From contig OY811972.1 of NCBI GenBank assembly GCA_963681505.1, positions 4,425,332 through 4,489,331 of the forward strand: DNA of 64,000 bases, read 5' to 3'. The translations under genes and the position numbers were made by a program. Position 1 is the first letter of the stretch; every line of letters starts with the position of its first letter. The stretch is from Eunapius fragilis (lineage: Eukaryota; Porifera; Demospongiae; Spongillida; Spongillidae). A model generated the notes under the pieces. It searched no databases and was not told the origin of the DNA. It was given only the letters and a program-made list of their open reading frames with translations. Of this stretch, positions 38,468 through 48,033 are shown piece by piece.

Positions 38468-41290
38468 TCACTGTTTCTGTGCTCCCTGCCGTATCACTAG
38501 GTTCTCCTCTACTATGTCGGCCATCTCCTTCAACCGCCGCTGCGTCTCTAATACATGGCTAACAACCGTTTCCTCGCTCTTGGGGCTCGCTTCCCACGTC
38601 TCACGTAGGATGTCTAAGGGGCCTCTCACATCTCGACCATACAATAGCTCGAATGGGGAAAACCCTGTAGAAGATTGTGGCACCTCGCGGTACGCAAATA
38701 GCAAATATGGGATTTGCTTGTCCCAGTATTTCCCTCCGTCATGTGCCGTCTTCCTCAGCATTCCCTTCAACGTTTGATTGAACCGCTCGACGAGACCATC
38801 CGTCTGAGGGTGGTAGGGACTAGTTCGGATCACCTTAACCCCCAGCAGTCGGTACAATTCCGCCAGCAGCTGTGACATGAAATTACTGCCTTGATCCGTG
38901 AGGATTTCCTTAGGCACTCCCACCCTAGCGAATAACTTGATTAGTTCTTCCGCGATATGTTCCGCGTCGATGGTTCTCAGTGGTATGGCTTCAGGGTAGC
39001 GCGTAGCATAATCGCACACCACCAGAATATAACGATTTCCCGCTTGGCTGCGAGGAAGGGGACCCACTATGTCCATGGCCACTCTGCTGAATGGTTCCGA
39101 TATGACCGGTAGTGGTACCAACGGAGCTGGCTTTACCCCTCGCTTAGATGACTTCTGACAAACCCGGCAACTCTTGCAATACATTTCCGTATCCTTGAAT
39201 AAGGACGGCCAATAAAACCTGCGTAGAATACGCTGCCTTGTCTTATCACGGCCACGGTGACCAGCCATAGGAATATCGTGGGCCAACTCTAACACTGTTT
39301 TCCTGCACTGCTTCGGCAAGACCAGTTGCTCCCACTCATACTCCTCGCTGCGTCCTGGAGGTCTCCACCTCCGATAAAGCAGGCCATCTCTCTTGAAGAA
39401 CTCCACATTAGGGCCGTTAGACTGTTCAGCCTTCTCCCACACTTCCCGGAGCGATGGATCACACTGTTGTGAACGACCAAGATCCCTTGACGATATGTTG
39501 AGGCCCTTTTCTCCTGGTACCTCGTTTCGAGCATCTGGGGTCAACACGATCTGGTTCAGGTCCGTACTGTCCGGCCGCTTAGCTGGACCAATCGCCGCTT
39601 CGACGTTGGTAGCCTCGTGTCGTTGCCCTTCTGCTATTTTCCCGGCCAAACGTAACTGTTCCTGGCCATCCTCTGGAATAGCGTTTGGCCGTACTCCTGA
39701 CCGTTCCTGCCGTGCCCTTCGAACCATTTCTTCTTCTAGCTGCTGTCTGGCTCGTGCTCTTGTTAGCACCACCATTACGTCTTCTTGTCGAGGCCACGCC
39801 GGCTTAGCCTTGTCTCGCTTTGTAGTCCGATCCCTTATTAGGTTGCCCAACGCGGGAACGTCTGTCCCCAGTATCACGTCAACTGGTAAACGTTCAGCCA
39901 CTGCCGCCTCGACCTTAACTGGGACTCCCCGTATGCGTAGGGTCAAGTCCGCTAGGTTGTACAGCTTAGTGTCTCCGTGAGCACAACGAATGGACACCAT
40001 CTTCCCATCTATGATCTTCTCGGTGGGAACCCACTGTTGCCTCACGATTGTTCGGGTACAACCGGTGTCCAACAGTATTCGGGACACTTTCCGTCCCTCC
40101 ACTAAACCTGCTACCCATGGTCCCGACTGTGTAATATCGGCGTCTTCGAAACACATCAACACGTTTTCAGGGCATTCTCGAGATACGTGCCCCTGCTTCT
40201 TGCAGTTGAAGCACCTTAGTCTTGCCTTTTCTGCACCTCCTTTGCTCGTGCTTGCCTTCTTGCGACACTCCTTTTCCATGTGCCCAAGCAAGCCGCAATA
40301 ATCGCACCTCGGCGTTGAATTGGTTTGGCTTATGGCTTTCTGCGTACCCACCTGATGACCATACCGCGCCTTCTGTAAACCAGGCTGCCTCGCCTGCTCG
40401 TATTCATCCGCCAGTTCGCCTGCTGCGATACTCGTTTTTGGTTTCTTCTCCATCACCCAAAGTTTCTGCTCGGGGTTACTCAGCGTTTCCAAGAACTGCT
40501 CCTTTCCAATAAACTGCTGCACGTCATCGACTGTCTTACACGTCTTCGTCCATTTCTGGAGTAAATCCATCAGCCGAACCGCAACCTCACGATTAGTTTC
40601 ACCCTCACTCCGTGTTGAAGAGCGAAACCTCTTCCGATAGGCTTCCTCGTTTATATCATACCTCGCCAGTACCGCAGCCTTGATAGCGTCGTAATCGGCA
40701 GCGCTTTCTGACGGGAGAGCCGCAAATGCCAACTGGGCCCTACCTGTTAACTGCGGTGTCAAGAATTGCGACCATCGGCCTTTATCAACCTTCTGAGCCG
40801 TCATTATTCTTTCAAATGTGACCAGATACGCCTCAATGTCATCCTTCTCGGAAAGGGGTGCCAGCTTCACACTTAACCCCACTGGGTTCTTAGATCCTCC
40901 TGGCGTCTCAGTCGGAGTTTTCACTAGTCTGACTAGTGCCTCCATGCGCTCCTGCATCTCCCTACGTTCCACCACGAATTGTTGCTCCCATATCTTCCGC
41001 TCTTCCTCCAGCTGCGCTCGCTCGCCGGCTTCCTCCTTACGTCGCGCTTGCTCTATTTCTTCACGTCGCTGTCGCTCTTCCTGCACCCGTCGCGCCTGCT
41101 CTTCCGCCTCCTCCTTCCGTCGCGCTTGCTCTAGTTCGTCACGTCGCGTTCGCTCTTCCGCTTCCTCCTTCCGTCGCGCTCGCTCGTCCTCTTCGTACTG
41201 GCGGCGGTCTTCCATAAGCGCCTTGAGAATTTCTTCCATACCCTCTGCTATCGTCGGACTTTTATATTCTTTACCGGAACGCGTGGTCAT
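38468..41290 (-). CDS. Ty3-type gag-protease-integrase polyprotein (940 aa)
   Basis: Begins MTTRSGKEYK, about 85 bp after the 5' LTR. A highly charged coiled coil of Glu/Arg heptads spans about residues 15-115, then a capsid-like region (LSEKDDIEAYLVTFERIM). Two CCHC knuckles follow: CDYCGLLGHMEKEC and CFNCKKQGHVSREC. The aspartic protease active site is LLDTGCT. Integrase shows the HHCC domain (HDIPMAGH to CKSCRVC), then the D,D,E core in MDIVGPLP, TDQGSNFMS and QTDGLVERFNQTL. The ORF ends RQGAQKQ at a TGA, with the GPY/F module encoded just beyond. Gag packages element RNA and integrase inserts the cDNA. Integrase preceding RT is the notable feature. Confidence 0.92.
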   Translation of the reverse strand: MTTRSGKEYKSPTIAEGMEEILKALMEDRRQYEEDERARRKEEAEERTRRDELEQARRKEEAEEQARRVQEERQRREEIEQARRKEEAGERAQLEEERKIWEQQFVVERREMQERMEALVRLVKTPTETPGGSKNPVGLSVKLAPLSEKDDIEAYLVTFERIMTAQKVDKGRWSQFLTPQLTGRAQLAFAALPSESAADYDAIKAAVLARYDINEEAYRKRFRSSTRSEGETNREVAVRLMDLLQKWTKTCKTVDDVQQFIGKEQFLETLSNPEQKLWVMEKKPKTSIAAGELADEYEQARQPGLQKARYGHQVGTQKAISQTNSTPRCDYCGLLGHMEKECRKKASTSKGGAEKARLRCFNCKKQGHVSRECPENVLMCFEDADITQSGPWVAGLVEGRKVSRILLDTGCTRTIVRQQWVPTEKIIDGKMVSIRCAHGDTKLYNLADLTLRIRGVPVKVEAAVAERLPVDVILGTDVPALGNLIRDRTTKRDKAKPAWPRQEDVMVVLTRARARQQLEEEMVRRARQERSGVRPNAIPEDGQEQLRLAGKIAEGQRHEATNVEAAIGPAKRPDSTDLNQIVLTPDARNEVPGEKGLNISSRDLGRSQQCDPSLREVWEKAEQSNGPNVEFFKRDGLLYRRWRPPGRSEEYEWEQLVLPKQCRKTVLELAHDIPMAGHRGRDKTRQRILRRFYWPSLFKDTEMYCKSCRVCQKSSKRGVKPAPLVPLPVISEPFSRVAMDIVGPLPRSQAGNRYILVVCDYATRYPEAIPLRTIDAEHIAEELIKLFARVGVPKEILTDQGSNFMSQLLAELYRLLGVKVIRTSPYHPQTDGLVERFNQTLKGMLRKTAHDGGKYWDKQIPYLLFAYREVPQSSTGFSPFELLYGRDVRGPLDILRETWEASPKSEETVVSHVLETQRRLKEMADIVEENLVIRQGAQKQ

Positions 41291-41352
41291 CCACCGTTCA
41301 ATGATAATATTGGGATCCGAGTGGTATTGTCAACCAACTGTTCGACTGATCG

Positions 41353-41373
41353 GATCCCACCGCTGCCACCAAA
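41353..41373 (-). promoter_or_regulatory. primer-binding site
   Basis: TTTGGTGGCAGCGGTGGGAT directly follows the CACA end of the 5' LTR, the position where tRNA primes minus-strand synthesis. The cognate tRNA is not identified. Confidence 0.65.
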
Positions 41374-41642
41374 TGTGATAGAGTCCGTTATCGCGCCCAC
41401 GACGCTCGTCGTATTGCGCCCAGGATACTTCAACTTATTCTCCTCTCAATTGCACAGCGTGCACATATTTATACGCGACTAAGGTTGAGAACCTTACACC
41501 TCTCTATGGAGAGTGCGTAACAATTACATAAACTATGCACACCAACAATAATGTTCTGAATCACTTGAATAGGGGTTGCTCCCGCCCGACATTCAGCGTG
41601 TGAATCGTCTCATTCACCTCCATGGAAGACTGGGCTTCCACA
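41374..41642 (-). repeat. 5' LTR, 269 bp, complete
   Basis: Starts TGTGGAAG and ends CTATCACA (TGTG...CACA termini). A TATAAATAT box at 41465-41473 can drive transcription of the element. The upstream limit is set by the polypurine tract at the other end. Confidence 0.85.
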
Positions 41643-41847
41643 GTGCCAACGTCAAAGAGGAAGAGCAAGCGACAATCCAACTGTATCCCAGTTCTGCAAG
41701 AATACACAGGCACTACGTGTTGTCAATTCCCTGTATACAACCCTGAGCAAAACTAGTGGCAATACCAGAGGTAAGAAGAGATCCTCTGATACTAGCAGTA
41801 TTCAGCAGACACAAAAACTGGAAAAACGAAGACGAGCTAGCAGCTAA
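41643..41847 (+). pseudogene. P-element/THAP9-like transposase, C-terminal fragment
   Basis: The open frame from 41644 reads CQRQRGRASDNPTVSQF, then CKNTQALRVVNSLYTTL, and ends KRRRASS and TAA. The NPTxxQF...ALRVVNS pattern is, from memory, that of P-like/THAP9 transposase tails. The rest is cut off by the LTR element at 41642. It is convergent with the minus gene that ends 72 bp away; the same arrangement is seen at 55.6-56.9 kb. Confidence 0.45.
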
Positions 41848-41919
41848 TACAAACACTTAAACATACGGCATCCTATTTATCATTAAAACTATCACATTTC
41901 ATTACACACTGTATATTTT

Positions 41920-42977
41920 CTAATCACTATCACAAGTATCAGTTTTGGAATTTAGTGTTGCACGAAGGGCCTTCTTTTTTTGCAGTAGAACTTTCTGTTC
42001 TTGTTTGTACTGCTCCACCCATCCACTAACATATGCGATTCCTCTCACAGTTATCCACATCTTTGTGATATTTTGCAGTAGTGTCAATTCATGTTCTTGT
42101 GCAACCTCTGATGCTGCTATGCTCCAATAAAATAGAACATCCTCATTAGATATTATTGCATCATAAAGTCTTTCAAAATTGATTGTTTCTGACCTGGAAC
42201 TCTTACTTTTCAACAAACTCCTAACTTCCTCTTCCATAGCATAGAAAACTGAGTATACATTATTCTTAATTTGCCACAGTCCTCCACGATCAATAGACTC
42301 TATCCAAATGGAAGACTGTTCACTCACATCTTCATCATCACTGTCTTTTTGAAGTAGTTCCATACTGAATACAAGTTCTTGTTGCTTTGAAGTCCTAAAT
42401 TTTTTGGCAACTTGTTTGCAAACATATCCAGCTGCATAACGCATTGCATTCTCCTCCATTGTGCTTAAAGGCTCACCATCTGTGTGGCTATCCTATGTTC
42501 TTATAATTTCCGTTCGTCTGTGTAAAAGTGATTTAAACATGATAGATGTCAAGCGTTGGAAGACGATTGGACTAACTGTGATACTTGAAAAGTGTCGAAA
42601 TAGTCCTCTCCATCTATCTAGAAATTCATCAGAAATGCGAAACGCATGAAATGATGTCCACATCTTTTCCCGTCCAGCACAAAACCTTTTCTTGTTCGTA
42701 AGGCAGCTTACAATACTGACAAGTCGATCACGCAACCAGTTTATGAAACTGTCCATCGCCTCTTTCGATTCTTCTTTCAATAACCAAGTCTTCAATCCAC
42801 TCACGGCTCTTCTGGCGTCATCCGCTGTTGCAGAGGTAATGTCGTCCTGCAGTAGAAGGTCTATGGCCATTTTAACGTCATCTAGAAGAAACAGACGTAA
42901 TTACCACATAGAAGTAGCTAATGTAGCTTGCCTAACCGCTCAAACGAACCTTCCCCAAAATCTCGCCGCGCATCCAT
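41920..42977 (-). pseudogene. transposon-associated RYAAGYV-type gene, one in-frame stop
   Basis: Exon 1 is 42977-42950 (MDARRDFGE) and exon 2 is 42881-41920, joined by a GT-AG intron of 68 bp. Landmarks: AVSGLKTWLLKEE, CAGREKMWTSFHAFRISDEF, then a TAG at 42490-42492, then MEENAMRYAAGYVCKQVAKK, DVLFYWSIAASEVAQEHE and VRGIAYVSGWVEQYKQ. Without the TAG it would be 329 residues. I recall many similar repeat-encoded proteins in sponge and cnidarian genomes, but no function is known to me. It is divergent from the plus gene at 43081 (about 100 bp apart), and a decayed paralogue lies at 55917-56893. The conserved pairing suggests an accessory protein of the same transposon. Confidence 0.65.
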
Positions 42978-43080
42978 GCCCTGTATACGTACAAAAAACT
43001 GGGTACGAGCACCTGCAAGGAGTGTAGGTGTTAATTGGTGTTCACGTGCGCCGTTTCCAATCTATCTACTAAAATATCTA

Positions 43081-44238
43081 TGGTACGGCTGGGCGAGTTT
43101 TCCGTTTCGAACGCCACGGGTTCTTTTCAGTACCATTGCAGCGTGGCATCCCAAATGAACCCTTACGCTGATGAACCAAGCTCTAGTGGAACAGGAGCCA
43201 AGAGACCGATCCGCAGGCGCAATATGACGGCTTTATTAGCGGAAGATGCTTTGCCATCGCCAATGAACTCAAGATCTGAAAGAGGCAGCAAAATCAAGGC
43301 GCTTGCAGAGCTCGTTCACAACCCAAAAAGAATAAGAGTTTCAGCAGACGCTAATGATCATGACAATCATACTATCGACAAAGAAGTCGTAGACGTCAAC
43401 CATTCAACGGCAGCCATAGGCACAGCTGGTACTGCAGTAGCCCGCCAGGTAAGGGTTTTGTACATATTGTAACTGCCACATAGTTGGAAATGATTGCTAC
43501 ATACATTGCAACTCACAGTAAAGGACGTATTAGTGTACATGCTTTACAAAAGAAGGCATGTAAATTAATTGGAAGAGTTAAAAGTATGATTTCTAGAAAT
43601 TGATACAAGCTAACATTTTTTCTCAATGAAGAATTTGCAATCCCTATTGTTGATGAAGAGTCTCATCCCAGAAGAATCAGACACCATAATAATGTTGCTT
43701 CAGTATGTACTACACCCTTGACTTGAAAACAGACGGTATGAAATGTGTTACAAGAAGGAGTGTAGTTAAAGAACTCGTGGATTCATACAAAAAGTTGAAA
43801 ATAATTCAACACCAATGTGAGGAAACTCTAAAAAGAGTGCAAGATTAAAGGCACAAGGAGAAGCATCAGAACATTGAACAGAGAGAGAGAAGGAAAGTGG
43901 AGAAAAAAATGGCTTCTGTATTTAATGAAAAAAGCACTTTAAATGATGAGTTTCAAATGAGCAGAAAACATTCATTTCTAGAGCCTTTACTGATTTAAAT
44001 TCTCTGCTAGGTATATACTTAAATCACAGGTGGTATGAGATATTCACCAATGTAATATACAATGGGCATTTTGTAAAAATAAGCCATAAAGCAGTTACTA
44101 GAACTAACAATTACATACTGTACTATAGATGAATCAGAAGAAGCAATTGATAACATTACTGTTATTGAAATGCTCGTGGACTATTTAAATGATGATTTAG
44201 TGTTTGTTGAGGATGGAAATGATGTACTTCAATATTGA
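43081..44238 (+). pseudogene. decayed transposon gene, N-terminal exon and scattered exons
   Basis: Exon 43081-43449 (MVRLGEFSVSNATGSFQYHC onward, with KRPIRRRNMTALL and a basic KIKALAELVHNPKRIR stretch) ends at a GTAAGG donor. Further coding-like pieces follow: a charged coiled-coil segment at about 43750-43930 with stops (VVKELVDSYKKLKIIQHQCE), and a last exon at about 44129-44238 (DESEEAIDNITVIEMLVDYL, then TGA). The gaps and stops argue for decay. Probably the first gene of the unit that also held the minus RYAAGYV gene. Function not recognised. Confidence 0.4.
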
Positions 44239-44743
44239 ATAATATTATTGTGCTTGATTGTGTGCGTGTTTCATTGTTTGTCATGTTAACAATTTGAAAA
44301 GATAAAAGTGAGGAAACTAAATGATGAGCCTTTTAAAAGTCTTCCCTATATCAGAATCACTTATGTGCAATGTTTGAAATTAAAATCTCCGGATTACACC
44401 TCGTTATAACACAACCGTCACAGTTTTTATTGCGATTACGCATTAACCGCTGTACTAAAAAAGTTGTCACTTTGAGGATATGTATCTCTGGTATCGAATA
44501 TGCTATGGTGACGCAAGAAGTAGTTAAACTCACCTTTTTTTGCTCTTTCTAATGATGGTAATATTATTATCCTCTGAGCATTTTTAAAAATATTCCCCAG
44601 TACCTAACATGTATAGTGATTAAAGTTGTATCTAAGGTTTTGATACTTTCGGCCCTTGGTATTGCCAACACTAAATGTGTCACGTGCCGAAACACGGATC
44701 ATTTCTAATTATCTCCGCGTTTCATATCCAGGTATTCTTATCA

Positions 44744-45830
44744 ATGGTTGTACTATCATCATTTCAACCATGTTTGAGAGCAGAAAAGCCACATCTACCA
44801 GTTGTCCAGAAACTGCCTCCGCTCTTAAAGTGTCTGCACAATCCAGCTTACAATCGAATGACACCAGATGAGCTTATTAATGAATGTAAATCAGTATTTG
44901 ATTCCAAAGTTATTGTTACAGGTGAGAAAGCATCATACTTGGAACAATGTACCCGATTGCAGTCTCAGTCGTTAATATGGCATCAGCATCGCACTGGTCG
45001 TATTACAGCTTCAAGGTTTTATGCAGTAGTTCATACACCTATCGTATCGGTTCACCATCACAATCTCTTATTACGGACCGAGATACTAAGAACACTCTCA
45101 GTTGCAGCTCAAATCACCTGCTATTCAGTGGGGAATACAAAATGAGCATAATGCTCGGGAACATTAATTGAACTGCAATGAGAAGGAGCATTCAGAATTG
45201 GGATGTATTGCAAGTGGATTGTGCATAAATCCGAAGTATCCAAATCTTGGCGCAACACCAGGTGGGGTAGTGAAGTGCAAATGCTGTGGAAAGGGTCTAC
45301 TTGAAATAAAGTGCCCCAAGGACAGATATCCACATGATGTTACAGATGGCAAGTACTGCCTTCAGCCCAACAAAGGTGAAATGCATTTAAAGCAGAGCCA
45401 CGAGTATTATTACCAGGTACAAGGGCAAATGGCTGTCTATTGTGATTTCGTTTGTTGGACACCAAAAGGCATTCACATCGAACGCATCTTGCCTGACCTA
45501 GTTTTATTTAGTCAAGTTATTAAGCCAGCACTGGACAATTTTTTTGTCAGGATTTTGCTACCATTGCTCCTCACTGGGAAAGTAATGCCACCAGACCAGT
45601 TTACCGGCCCATCTAAGTCTTCTGGTATTGAAACCTACTGCTTTTGTGACGCGGAAGATGAAGGATGGTTGAGTGCGACAACAAAGTTTGCATGTGAGAG
45701 TGGTTTCATTTTGAATGTGTTGGGCTTAAGCGCAAGCCCCGTGGACAGTGGTACTGCTCTGCTGAATGTAGGATTGCAAAATAAGTGTATTGAACAGTTG
45801 AGCCATGCATTGTGTTGCAAATTGTTTTGA
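44744..45830 (+). pseudogene. YqaJ-type exonuclease (lambda-exonuclease fold), frameshifted
   Basis: The first frame reads MVVLSSFQPCLRAEKPHLPV to WHQHRTGRITASRFYAVVHT, the usual entry to the YqaJ domain. It shifts frame near 45050 and again near 45165. The second large frame has GCIASGLCINPKYPNLGATP, then KGLLEIKCPKDRYPHDV (the E-x-K catalytic pair) and HEYYYQVQGQM. The catalytic Asp of the usual GASPDG motif is Gly here (GATPGG). Such nucleases are common in large animal DNA transposons and may process ends. This copy is dead. An acceptor (TATCCAG) just before 44732 suggests missing upstream exons. Confidence 0.75.
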
Positions 45831-46400
45831 AAATATTACAATAACTTATGCATGATGGTGTTAATTCAATGCATATAGGGAATGGATTATTGTACAAAAT
45901 CAGGCCATTTTGTAACAATTGAACATTGTGCATGAAATATGTTGTAGAATGCTGCAGGATATATCTTTAGAAACTTGACGTGCATATGCATGGTGTGTGC
46001 ATGCGAGATGCGTTGCTAGTTAGTCTGGGGATTATGTTGTACTGTCTGTATAGAGCTCTATCTCTACAAATGATACCTGTTGATAGTGATGGTACAACCC
46101 AATCTACTGGTTTCATAAACCCTACCGAAGCTGGAATAGAACTTGGCACCATGAGTGAAATACCAGATGCAGTAACCGGCTAGGTACATGAATAATCCTA
46201 AACATGCATGCATGCAATTTTTAAGGTTTCTATGAAGCCGATATGAATGAAGATGGTTTTTGATGAAGATGATGAAAGCTGTAGCACCAACAGCATGCAA
46301 GAAAGTGAAGGTATATTTAAATGGAAAAGAACGCGAAAATTTGTTACCTTTAAACTATTATTCCTAAGACGAATCAAGGTATGCATCTGAGCTATCATCT
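45831..46400. other. no firm gene
   Basis: Acidic coding-like scraps (VDSDGTTQSTGFINPTEAGI near 46080-46170) could be exons of a transposon gene but cannot be assembled. Confidence 0.3.
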
Positions 46401-46495
46401 GACAAAAGTAGTGATGATGGCCATGCTAGTCAAAATCCTCACACCCCATCATCATCATTATCATCAGCAGCAAGTGCATCTGCTGTTAAGGTAGT
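46400..46495 (+). pseudogene. possible 5' exon of the CACTA tnp2 gene
   Basis: The Ser/Asp-rich frame ELSSDKSSDDGHASQNPHTP to SSAASASAVK ends at a GT. It resembles the low-complexity N-terminal region seen ahead of tnp2 transposases. Weak evidence. Confidence 0.3.
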
Positions 46496-46535
46496 AGTAC
46501 CCATAACGTGGTTTTTTTGGAAAAAAAGTTGGCAA

Positions 46536-46788
46536 GATCCACCTTATTGTTTAAGATATGCCACCTTGATATCATTTGGATAAGTAACGTATTTAACCGA
46601 GCGCAATGCCTTAAACTTTGGCATCCGCCATCTTGTAATTCGCGTACGCATGCGCAGTTTGAGTCCGCCATGTATTTTGGGGTCTGAATTATTAAAATAC
46701 GTCATCAACAATTGGTAGTTCTGTTCAAGTACCGTAAGAGAATCCACCTTATTGTTTAAGATATGCCACCTGATAGCATTTCAATAAC
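46536..46788 (+). repeat. pair of about 45-bp direct repeats
   Basis: ATCCACCTTATTGTTTAAGA and the following TATGCCACC occur at about 46534-46573 and 46742-46781, 208 bp apart. Either a small tandem duplication or the ends of a short element. Confidence 0.7.
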
Positions 46789-46789
46789 G

Positions 46790-47723
46790 CGCAGAAACAC
46801 TAGCACCGCTTGTTTTACGAGCAGCTTGAAATACGAACGGTAAAAACTCTTTTTCCTGCACATTCAGGACAACAGACCTTATGATCAAGTGCTGAGCATA
46901 TTATTACGATAGGAGCTAAGCACCAAGAAGAGCGTACGTGTAGGAAAATATCTTGTCCTTGTTTTCAAAATAAGTTACTTTTTTCTAAATAGCCGAAAAC
47001 CGAAAATCTATCTATTAATAACATTTCAATTTCAAGGTACAAATATGGCGTCCAGGGATGCGTAACTTTGTAAAAAATTGCTGTACATTTGTGGAAAAGG
47101 GTAGTAACGTTATCAATGCACCAAAAGGACAATTAAATAATGAAGAACGTGTAATCACGATAAAGTAGCTGTTCTGGAATGCCCAGCATGAGTAATCCAC
47201 GAGTAGCCTAATTAGTTCACCCTGAAACGATGGTTAGTATAAGCTTTGGCACAAACCTACTGCTCCGTTTCGAAACGAATGCACCAAACGAAAGAAGATA
47301 TTATTTCATATTTATCCTCCAAATTTGGTGATTTTTAAGCACTACAGTTTTCAACAAACCAATTATAAAGTTTTGTTCTTAGAATATTTGTACCATTTTT
47401 ACTGCTCATCTAATAACTGTCAAAATGATACGGTCCTCTAAGATGCTCTCGGGCTACAAGCTAGTATGATTTTTTTTCAAATTCCAGGAGGGTACCCTAT
47501 CACCTTAAATGGTTGGTTTTGTTTCTATGCTTTTGGCAAGCTGTATTCACTGGTTCTGATTCTGCTCTCCTACATCTTGCACTCCCTGCTAAGAGGGGGA
47601 AAAAAGGATGAAGGGGAAAAAATTGACATTAGCAGGATTCAAACCCCAAAAAGTGTCTCGCACACGTAGATAAATAAAAGAACGACCTCACCAGGATTCG
47701 ATCCCAAACACCAGGATTCGAAA

Positions 47724-47783
<60 letters not shown>

Positions 47784-48030
47784 GGACACTCCACCTATAT
47801 ATATAGATTAGTGAATTTGCCACGCTCTATACGATATAAACAAGAAAATGTCCTAATTGTTGGAATTATACCAGCCTTTGAAAAGAACCATCAACATGCA
47901 ACGGTTTACTTCAACCATTTGTTCAGGAATTAAAAGGATTTTGGACAGTTGGAGTTAGATTAAACACAGCAGTCGTCTAATTATAAGCAACTATTTATTA
48001 TAAGCTACTATTTAAGGCTGCTTTAATGTG
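46790..48030. other. no gene; CA microsatellite at 47728-47780
   Basis: AT-rich sequence with a (CA)n run of about 50 bp, preceded by two copies of CACCAGGATTCGA. Nothing else supported. Confidence 0.5.
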
Positions 48031-48033
48031 TAG

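Larger units (their letters stand above)
36692..41642 (-). mobile_element. Ty3-type LTR retrotransposon with integrase before RT (Gmr1-like)
   Basis: Order on the minus strand: 5' LTR 41642-41374, primer-binding site, gag with two zinc knuckles, protease, integrase, GPY/F module, RT, RNase H, polypurine tract, and a 52-bp stump of the 3' LTR. RT and RNase H are clearly Ty3/gypsy type, but the order is that of Ty1/copia, as published for Gmr1 elements. The stump is identical to the start of the 5' LTR over 52 bp, and the frames are open except for one TGA, so the insertion is recent. The 3' LTR deletion also removed the target duplication. Confidence 0.9.

Noticed and set aside
38194-41378. 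Several antisense frames (up to 195 codons) opposite the Ty3-like ORFs
   Set aside because: Shadow frames of gag-pol with Ser/Arg/Ala bias, no domains.
41374-41591. LTR starting at TGTCGGGCGGG (218 bp), with the 52-bp repeat as a pol-tail duplication
   Set aside because: No polypurine tract precedes that point, whereas a perfect one precedes TGTGGAAG at 36743; the LTR therefore starts at 41642 and the 52 bp are LTR sequence.
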